The notes beneath the pieces were generated by a model. The model saw only the letters and a list, made by a program, of their open reading frames with translations, did not search any database and was not told the DNA's origin. Below, piece by piece: positions 29,468 to 35,046 of a DNA stretch of 35,046 nt (position 1 is its first letter; each line of letters opens with the position of its first letter). The translations under genes and the position numbers were made by a program. Source of the DNA: CAZHJE01 sp964532965 (GTDB lineage: Bacteria > Patescibacteriota > WWE3 > UBA101185 > UBA10185); assembly GCA_964532965.1 (NCBI GenBank), contig CAZHJE010000004.1, positions 1 through 35,046 on the forward strand. Reading direction: 5' to 3'.

Positions 29468-31658
29468 TACTTGTACCATTTGTAGATGGTAATTCTTCGG
29501 CTGTAAGCTGTGTACCACTATTTGTTATATCACTAGCTTTTGCCGCCTGTTCTAATTGTTCGGCAGTGAGTTGTGTATTTTGTTCATGCAGTAAGTTTGA
29601 TATTTCTTCTAGTTCTTTAATTACGATGTTGTAATCAGGTGAATTTACCGGAACCAGTGATTTAGCTATTTCTAATTCGGTTTGAGCCAGTGAGTAATTA
29701 TTCAACAATTTTAGTACTGTAGCATAGTTATAGTGGGCCGTAGCATAGTCTTGTTTCAGTGTGATAGCTTGTCTATATGCCTGTGCTGCTTCGTCGTACT
29801 TTTGTTGTTTTAAATATGTATTACCAAGTTGCAACCTTAATAATGGATTAATGGGGTCAAGCGATATTGCATTTGCATAGGATTCTAGAGCTTTTTCTTC
29901 TACATTTTGTACAATTCCAATCAAACTGTTGTATATATTTGCTCGGGTTTCCCAATTTTTAACATCATATCTATTAATACTTTCTGTTGAAATAATAGTT
30001 TGTCTCACAGCCTGTACTATTAAAGTTGTAGCTAAGTCTTGTATTTGTTTTTTTTCTTGATCCCCCATGTTTTCAGTGATTTGACTTAAATATATTTTTG
30101 AAAGTGCTACATTTGTTTGTGCATACGAATTTCTATATTCTGTTCGTTTTGTATTATACTTTATGGCTAATTTTTGTAATTCGTAAGCTTGTTCCAATCT
30201 GTTCTCTGTAATAGCGACGAAAGCTTTTCGCATGTAGTATTCTGCCCTATATATGTTTGTTGTGAGTATTAGCCCCATTACCAAAACAGGTAAAACTACA
30301 ATACTAAGTGTGTATGCTATGAAGTTAGTATGCTTAGTCTCTATCAACGTTCCAAGTGTCCCTGAAAAAACTCCGAGTTCTACAATGTTTTCTTTGTTAA
30401 TATGTGTTATTAATAGTATGATTGTGGTTATAAATACAAGCTGTATTGATGCAGTAGTGAATAGGTATGATATTAAAACTAAAAGCATTAGCAATCCTGC
30501 TAGTTGATCGATTGTGAGCTGTTCTGCTCCTTTACTGACAACAATCTTATTTCCTGTTTTAGATAGAAGTTTAAAATATGCCAAACTAATAACCAAAAAC
30601 CCGACTATACCTAAATTTGCAAGAACATTTAATGCCTCGTTGTAAGGTTTGTCAAAGTTAACCGCCCAAAACTCACTTTGATTAAGTGCGAGGGGTTTGT
30701 AATTACTAAATGCATATAAAAATGTAGAAGGTCCTGTGCCCAGAAAGGGGTAATCTCTTGCTGTTGTGCTTGCCACTATCCAAGACATATCAAATGGCAA
30801 TTTAATTTCTTTTGAAAATTCGTTATTTAAAATAAATTGGTTTGTTAAGTTAGTTTTTGTAAATATAAAGAATATTGCAGTTGCTGCTGCTAATATAACA
30901 AGAAAAATATTTGCTTTTTGTTTATTGATGACTTTGTCTATGAGGAAGTAAAGTAAAAAACCTGAAAATAGAACAACAGTGCCTGCAATGTTGCCGTATA
31001 CTATAATTACATATATGTTCAATAATGTTCCTAAGACGACAAGAAATTTATATATTACTGCTTTGTTCTGTGTTATAAGCCAAAAACCGATCATACTTCC
31101 AATTGCAGCCAAAACCGTGAGCGTAGTTTGTGAACCAGTGGTATTAAATTCTACATAGTTAAAATACGTAACATTTTTGAGAATCAAGGTTATGAAATTG
31201 TTGTAACTCAATGCCGCGATAAAGCTTGCTAGGGTAATACTTGAAAAAAAAGTTTTTAATATGCTTTCTTTGAATTTGCTTTCTGCAAACAATGCCCCTG
31301 AAATGTAAAAGAAAATAACAAATATTAGCACTATAAATAAACCAGGGAACCATCTTTGATATTGTCCAAAAATTGAGACGTGTTTATTGATAGAAAATAA
31401 TGTAGATAAAACCAGTATGATAAGTGAGGCGTTTAGATATATGTTAAGTTGGGATTTCACTGTGAAAATTATTTTTGTATCATAAGTTCTTATTGTCCAT
31501 AAAATTAATATCAAAAAAGTGGCAATTGTAATTAATATCAGCTTATTAAACTCAAAAAATTCTGTCGTTATTGGTAAAAAAAATAGTGGGACTAAAAATA
31601 CTAAACTTAAAATTATTTTTGAATTTATTTTGTCAATTTGAGCAGAAAAATTTTTCAT
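29448..31658 (-). CDS. O-antigen ligase/polymerase-like membrane protein with C-terminal TPR domain
   Basis: The 736-residue protein has about 12 membrane helices in its first 470 residues ('ILSLVFLVPLFFLPITTEFFEFNK', the typical start of Wzy/WaaL-like proteins) and a large extracytoplasmic loop with 'ARDYPFLGTGPSTFLYAFSNYKP', the region where such enzymes carry catalytic residues. The C-terminal ~250 residues hold tetratricopeptide repeats ('ALESYANAISLDPINPLLRLQLG', 'KYDEAAQAYRQAITLKQDYATAHYN', 'NYSLAQTELEIAKSLVPVN'). It probably joins or polymerises surface glycans, with TPRs as a docking platform. ATG 31658 fits a promoter; AAGGAG at 31680-31675 is 16 bases away, too far to be a normal ribosome-binding site. 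Confidence 0.85.
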   Translation of the reverse strand: MKNFSAQIDKINSKIILSLVFLVPLFFLPITTEFFEFNKLILITIATFLILILWTIRTYDTKIIFTVKSQLNIYLNASLIILVLSTLFSINKHVSIFGQYQRWFPGLFIVLIFVIFFYISGALFAESKFKESILKTFFSSITLASFIAALSYNNFITLILKNVTYFNYVEFNTTGSQTTLTVLAAIGSMIGFWLITQNKAVIYKFLVVLGTLLNIYVIIVYGNIAGTVVLFSGFLLYFLIDKVINKQKANIFLVILAAATAIFFIFTKTNLTNQFILNNEFSKEIKLPFDMSWIVASTTARDYPFLGTGPSTFLYAFSNYKPLALNQSEFWAVNFDKPYNEALNVLANLGIVGFLVISLAYFKLLSKTGNKIVVSKGAEQLTIDQLAGLLMLLVLISYLFTTASIQLVFITTIILLITHINKENIVELGVFSGTLGTLIETKHTNFIAYTLSIVVLPVLVMGLILTTNIYRAEYYMRKAFVAITENRLEQAYELQKLAIKYNTKRTEYRNSYAQTNVALSKIYLSQITENMGDQEKKQIQDLATTLIVQAVRQTIISTESINRYDVKNWETRANIYNSLIGIVQNVEEKALESYANAISLDPINPLLRLQLGNTYLKQQKYDEAAQAYRQAITLKQDYATAHYNYATVLKLLNNYSLAQTELEIAKSLVPVNSPDYNIVIKELEEISNLLHEQNTQLTAEQLEQAAKASDITNSGTQLTAEELPSTNGTSIDNQTQ

Positions 31659-31667
31659 AATGCTTAA

Positions 31668-31697
31668 AGACTATCTCCTTTGTATATCTGTTGTCAA
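31668..31697 (-). promoter_or_regulatory. Promoter of the O-antigen-ligase-like gene
   Basis: On the - strand a perfect TTGACA (31697-31692), 18 bases, TAGTCT (31673-31668), then nine bases to ATG 31658. The AAGGAG in the spacer would not be transcribed if this promoter is used. Confidence 0.45.
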
Positions 31698-31735
31698 GAG
31701 TTTATCAAAGGTATTTATATCAGCGTTTGGTAGAG

Positions 31736-34700
31736 TTATTCGGTTTCTACAATAAACCAGTTAAATTTGATTTCTGTGTCATGCTCATTTTCTATAGAGA
31801 TTTCGAAGTATTCTTCATCTTTTATCTCACTAATATATAGATTGTCACCATTAGTCTTAGTAGTTGGAGTAATCATTATTACAGATGAACTTTTCACATT
31901 TTTACTATCTATTTTTACAGACGTTTCTCCACTTTTAATCTCAGCTGTACCTATGGTATTTACATCTCTAATTGTTAATCTATTTGTTGTGATTTTATCT
32001 AGCTCGATACTTCCATCAGGTTTCAATACAATTTGCGTATCAAATATGTCAATATTTCCCGTTTTATTTTTTTGAATGTATAAAGCTTGGTTATTGCACA
32101 ACGTGTTGTCAAGTTTTCCTGAGTCATTTACACAGCTGGGACCTAGTACATCAATGCTGTTTTCTAAAGAATCTATTGTTACAAAGCCAACATTTAGAGA
32201 TTTAGTAACTGTAATATCACTTACAGTGCTGGCACCAAGAATGTTCAAATCTTTGTTTATTGCTAAACTGTAGGTATCGTCATTATTATTTTGTATACTA
32301 ATCCCTATATTTTCTAATTCTTGCATTACTTGTGAAAGTTCTATGTCTTCTGATGCAGGTATAATATCTTCTTCAAGCGGAGCATCTTGTATTATTGCGC
32401 TCTGATCTATTTTATCCATTTTTTTCTGAAGAGATGCTATTTCCTCATTTAGAGTTTCTATGTTATCGCTTATTGTATTTAATACATCTTCTACATTAAT
32501 GTCATTTATAATTAATTCTTGTGTCTTTAGTAACCCCACTGTTGTATTTGCAGCATATAAATTGTCAAAACCTCCGTTTAGGTTTACGATCTCTTTGGTT
32601 TCCGTGTTCAAATTAACATAATTATCATTTTCATCTATATTAATTGCAAATGTAGAGTTGGTAGTATTTTTTTCTTCAGGTTTTTGCCACGACGGATTAA
32701 GATATACAATTATTGTTTCAACCTTTTCTTTGTCATCATTTGTGTAGCTTGTTAAGGCTTTACCTATGACATTCCCTTCTTTTGTAGCCTTCATACCGAT
32801 ACCTGGTGTAGAAGATGCTGTTATATAGTCTCCTGGTTCAATATTTCCGTTTTCGGTCGTAACTTTAACAGGTACTCTACCTACAAGCGCTATTTTTAAT
32901 GAACTGTCTCCAATTTTTGATCCCATAACTTCGTATGGTGAAGTGGAGACTATGCCTAACATTTTATCATCGTATGCTTTGGTGCTTCGACCAACAAGAC
33001 CAGATTTATGTATAGAAATTATTTCGCCTTTATCGGGTAATCCTCCATCTTTGTTTGTTTCATACCACTCTGCTAAATCCGCATTCTGGAAGGCAGTTGG
33101 AACCTCTTGTGATTCTTCTTGCTCCAATTTTCTTTGACTTAGTACACTGTTTCTGTGAGAAATGTATGTATCTAATGTTTGATAATAGTTTGGATCCTTA
33201 AATACTAATTTACCATTCTCAACAATAAATGTGTTAAGGACTAGCGATGACGATTGTAACCCAAAATGATCGGCAAATATTATTAAAGCCCAGGCCCTTC
33301 CTGCAAGTTTATATCTATCCGATATACTGTTTAAATCGTCCAGTGTATTTATGTTTTGAAGCCACCCTCTTTTATTAACAATGTATTTTCTAAGTTCTGA
33401 AATTGTTTCTTCTTTATCTTCTTGCGGTATTGAATTGTACATCTGTTTCAATTGCTCTATTGTTGGGAAGTCTACTGACATTGTTTCCAAATCTGGTTCC
33501 CATGGGTTGTTACCTATGGGGTCCGGATTCTCTGGATACTCAAATTGGTTCACAGGGTCTTCAGCCTGCCATACTGTTGCTATATTACCATTTGGTCTTG
33601 TTGCAACCCACATTACAGGACGATCCGAAGCCGTTATATAGGACCACCCAAGCCAATAGGTACCACCGCTACAACTACCAGCTGAGTACACTGCAAAAGA
33701 GCCTTGTGTATTACTGTTTGCAGAGTATGCATTGCTACTTGTTATAATGCTTTTTGTTGTTGCACAAGAATCTTGCTCGAGGTCGGGGAAAAATGAATAG
33801 TCCCCCATCTGAACAGGTGAATTTGACTCAGATGCTAACTGCCCCGTGGCGGTTTTTAACTCTCCTTGTCCGATTGCGTCATCTGCGATGTCGTCTTGTG
33901 CCACTGTGTTTGCTGCAATTTCAGAAGACCCTATTGCATTAGCAGCTATAGTTGTGGCAAAAGAGCCAGTACCAGAACCAGTGACATCACCAGTTAGAGT
34001 AATTGTTTGGTCACCGGTGTTAGTACCCGATAAGTTAGAGAATGAGGCAGCGCCATCGCAAGTTAATGCACCAGAAGTTGTTATGGTACAACCTGTAGAT
34101 CCTGCACCACCGGCGAAGGTAATACTACCAGTTGAGGTACCATTTAGGTTTAAGCTATCAGAACCTTTTGAATCTATAGCTAGTGCGATATCAGTATCAC
34201 CTCCAGTAGCGGCAAGAGAGACAGTACCTCCAGTTGCGGCATTAGCAAGAGTTAGTTCATTAACAGCAGAGGTAACAGTATCTAGAATTAAGAGTTCATT
34301 ACCATTAGCATCAGCTATGAAACCAAGGTCAGCTATTTTAGGAGCAGTTAAAGTTTTATTAGATAGAGTTTCAGAACCTGCAAGTGTAGCGAGAGTACCT
34401 GTAGTAGGTAGAGTTACATTAGTATCTCCAGTAGTTGTTAGGGTTAAGGAGTTAGCACCAGAAGTTATGAAGTTACCAGCAAGAGTTAAAGTTTGACCTT
34501 GGATAGAGGTTAGGTTAGCTAATGTATCAATTGCAGCCTCGATTGTATTTTCTGATGTTGCATCTAGAGCGTCAAGTCCATTTAGTGTACCAGTTCCAGC
34601 CAAGTTAATTGTTGTGATGGAGTCTACTGTAGATTCTAATGCTATAGACTCACCTGAGCAATCAATATCAGTACCTTCAACTTCAGAGCAATCAAAACTT

Positions 34701-35046
34701 GCAGTTAATGTACCTGCAGCTTGTGCAGTAGTTATACCGGTACCGCCAGAGAATGTACCAGTGGCAGTAGATGTTATATTCGTTGTATTTGTGCCATCGG
34801 ACAATGTCCAATACTGATAGTTATCAGAAGAAGGGATATCAGATGTTAGTGCAATAGTACCGGTAGCATCAGGTAATGTATATGTTCTATTAGCACCTAA
34901 ATCACCAACATCTAAAGTGCCATAATATGTACCACCGGTAGATTCTAGTATAGATAGTTGAGAGTCAGCATTAGCAAGTACTATGTCAAAAGCACCAGAT
35001 TGAGACCAATCAGAAGTTAGTGCACCTAATGCGATATCATTAGCAT
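31736..35046 (-). CDS. Giant tail-fibre-like surface protein (5' end beyond window)
   Basis: The frame is open from the right edge (through a TTG at 34804) to the stop at 31736, so more than 1,100 residues are visible and the start is outside. The N-terminal part is a Thr/Gly/Ala-rich repeat region like phage tail-fibre shafts: 'TLPTTGTLATLAGSETLSNKTLTAPKI', 'TLPDATGTIALTSD', 'NLSGTNTGDQTITLTGDVTG'. A middle part holds 'ADLAEWYETNKDGGLPDKGE' and 'LVGRVPVKVTTENGNIEPGDYITASSTPGIGMKAT', a block I recall in many Patescibacteria giant proteins. A coiled coil (VLNTISDNIETLNEEIASL), near 32.4-32.5 kb, and a beta-rich end follow. It is likely a fibrous surface adhesin or appendage; no membrane anchor or LPXTG is seen at the C-terminus. 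Confidence 0.75.
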   Translation of the reverse strand, partial: ANDIALGALTSDWSQSGAFDIVLANADSQLSILESTGGTYYGTLDVGDLGANRTYTLPDATGTIALTSDIPSSDNYQYWTLSDGTNTTNITSTATGTFSGGTGITTAQAAGTLTASFDCSEVEGTDIDCSGESIALESTVDSITTINLAGTGTLNGLDALDATSENTIEAAIDTLANLTSIQGQTLTLAGNFITSGANSLTLTTTGDTNVTLPTTGTLATLAGSETLSNKTLTAPKIADLGFIADANGNELLILDTVTSAVNELTLANAATGGTVSLAATGGDTDIALAIDSKGSDSLNLNGTSTGSITFAGGAGSTGCTITTSGALTCDGAASFSNLSGTNTGDQTITLTGDVTGSGTGSFATTIAANAIGSSEIAANTVAQDDIADDAIGQGELKTATGQLASESNSPVQMGDYSFFPDLEQDSCATTKSIITSSNAYSANSNTQGSFAVYSAGSCSGGTYWLGWSYITASDRPVMWVATRPNGNIATVWQAEDPVNQFEYPENPDPIGNNPWEPDLETMSVDFPTIEQLKQMYNSIPQEDKEETISELRKYIVNKRGWLQNINTLDDLNSISDRYKLAGRAWALIIFADHFGLQSSSLVLNTFIVENGKLVFKDPNYYQTLDTYISHRNSVLSQRKLEQEESQEVPTAFQNADLAEWYETNKDGGLPDKGEIISIHKSGLVGRSTKAYDDKMLGIVSTSPYEVMGSKIGDSSLKIALVGRVPVKVTTENGNIEPGDYITASSTPGIGMKATKEGNVIGKALTSYTNDDKEKVETIIVYLNPSWQKPEEKNTTNSTFAINIDENDNYVNLNTETKEIVNLNGGFDNLYAANTTVGLLKTQELIINDINVEDVLNTISDNIETLNEEIASLQKKMDKIDQSAIIQDAPLEEDIIPASEDIELSQVMQELENIGISIQNNNDDTYSLAINKDLNILGASTVSDITVTKSLNVGFVTIDSLENSIDVLGPSCVNDSGKLDNTLCNNQALYIQKNKTGNIDIFDTQIVLKPDGSIELDKITTNRLTIRDVNTIGTAEIKSGETSVKIDSKNVKSSSVIMITPTTKTNGDNLYISEIKDEEYFEISIENEHDTEIKFNWFIVETE

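Noticed and set aside
31675..31680. AAGGAG as ribosome-binding site of the O-antigen-ligase-like gene
   Set aside because: It is 16 bases from the ATG and lies in the spacer of a TTGACA-18-TAGTCT promoter, so it may not be transcribed.
34381..34440. LPTTG in the tail-fibre-like protein as a sortase signal
   Set aside because: It is internal, in a shaft repeat, and is not followed by a membrane helix and basic tail.
33846..34496. 216-codon open frame on the + strand opposite the tail-fibre-like gene
   Set aside because: Its Pro/Val/Ala-rich sequence is the shadow of the Thr/Gly/Ala-rich repeats on the other strand.
1..35046. CRISPR arrays, insertion sequences or prophage
   Set aside because: No regularly spaced direct repeats, transposase, integrase or phage structural operon were seen; the tail-fibre-like gene stands alone.

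Overview
The window is an AT-rich, gene-dense bacterial segment of the kind seen in Candidate Phyla Radiation (Patescibacteria) genomes. This assignment is inferred from gene content; no rRNA is present. Pointers are a Rho factor without the usual N-terminal helical domain, a split ComEC, LysM/M23 and sortase surface proteins with a monoderm look, single-TM beta-propeller proteins, an O-antigen-ligase-like protein with C-terminal TPRs, a phage-tail-fibre-like giant surface protein, and very short intergenic gaps. TGA is used as a normal stop codon, which argues against the Gracilibacteria/SR1 code.

Layout. 1-3.2 kb: 3' end of a large membrane protein, then a secreted LPETG-anchored protein and its neighbouring sortase. 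3.2-7.9 kb: rho, a LysM/M23 endopeptidase, obg, tRNA-Ala(GGC), a small membrane protein and an ArsR-type regulator. 8.1-10.7 kb: competence operon comEA - comEC channel - separate ComEC-type metallo-beta-lactamase. 10.7-14.7 kb: argS, a membrane-anchored phosphoesterase, ndk, tRNA-Ser(UGA, - strand) and tRNA-Arg(CCU). 14.7-18.2 kb: two TM-anchored beta-propeller proteins on the - strand flanking a second sortase, with a pseudoknot-forming structured element in the divergent gap. 18.2-21.3 kb: GT4 and GT26 glycosyltransferases and an HTH protein. 21.4-28.2 kb: an alpha-glucan (glycogen-like) cluster of two GT5 synthases, two GH57 enzymes and a GalT-like nucleotidyltransferase, with a small-RNA candidate inside. 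28.3-35 kb, all - strand: rplL and rplJ with an L10 leader, an O-antigen-ligase-like/TPR protein, and the tail-fibre-like protein running off the right edge.

Themes. (1) Many genes have a -10 box placed so that the predicted +1 is the start codon itself or lies a few bases upstream; seven genes have exactly 6 nt between the -10 hexamer and the start codon. This suggests widespread leaderless mRNAs, while a few genes (LPETG protein, rplL, perhaps rho) keep Shine-Dalgarno sequences. (2) Two strong non-coding candidates have their own near-consensus promoters: a rod-shaped hairpin with an intrinsic terminator (23036-23128) and a pseudoknotted element (16200-16314). I match neither to a known family. 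(3) Cell-surface work dominates: sortases, envelope glycosyltransferases, a cell-wall hydrolase, propellers and the tail-fibre-like protein, alongside DNA uptake and polysaccharide storage.
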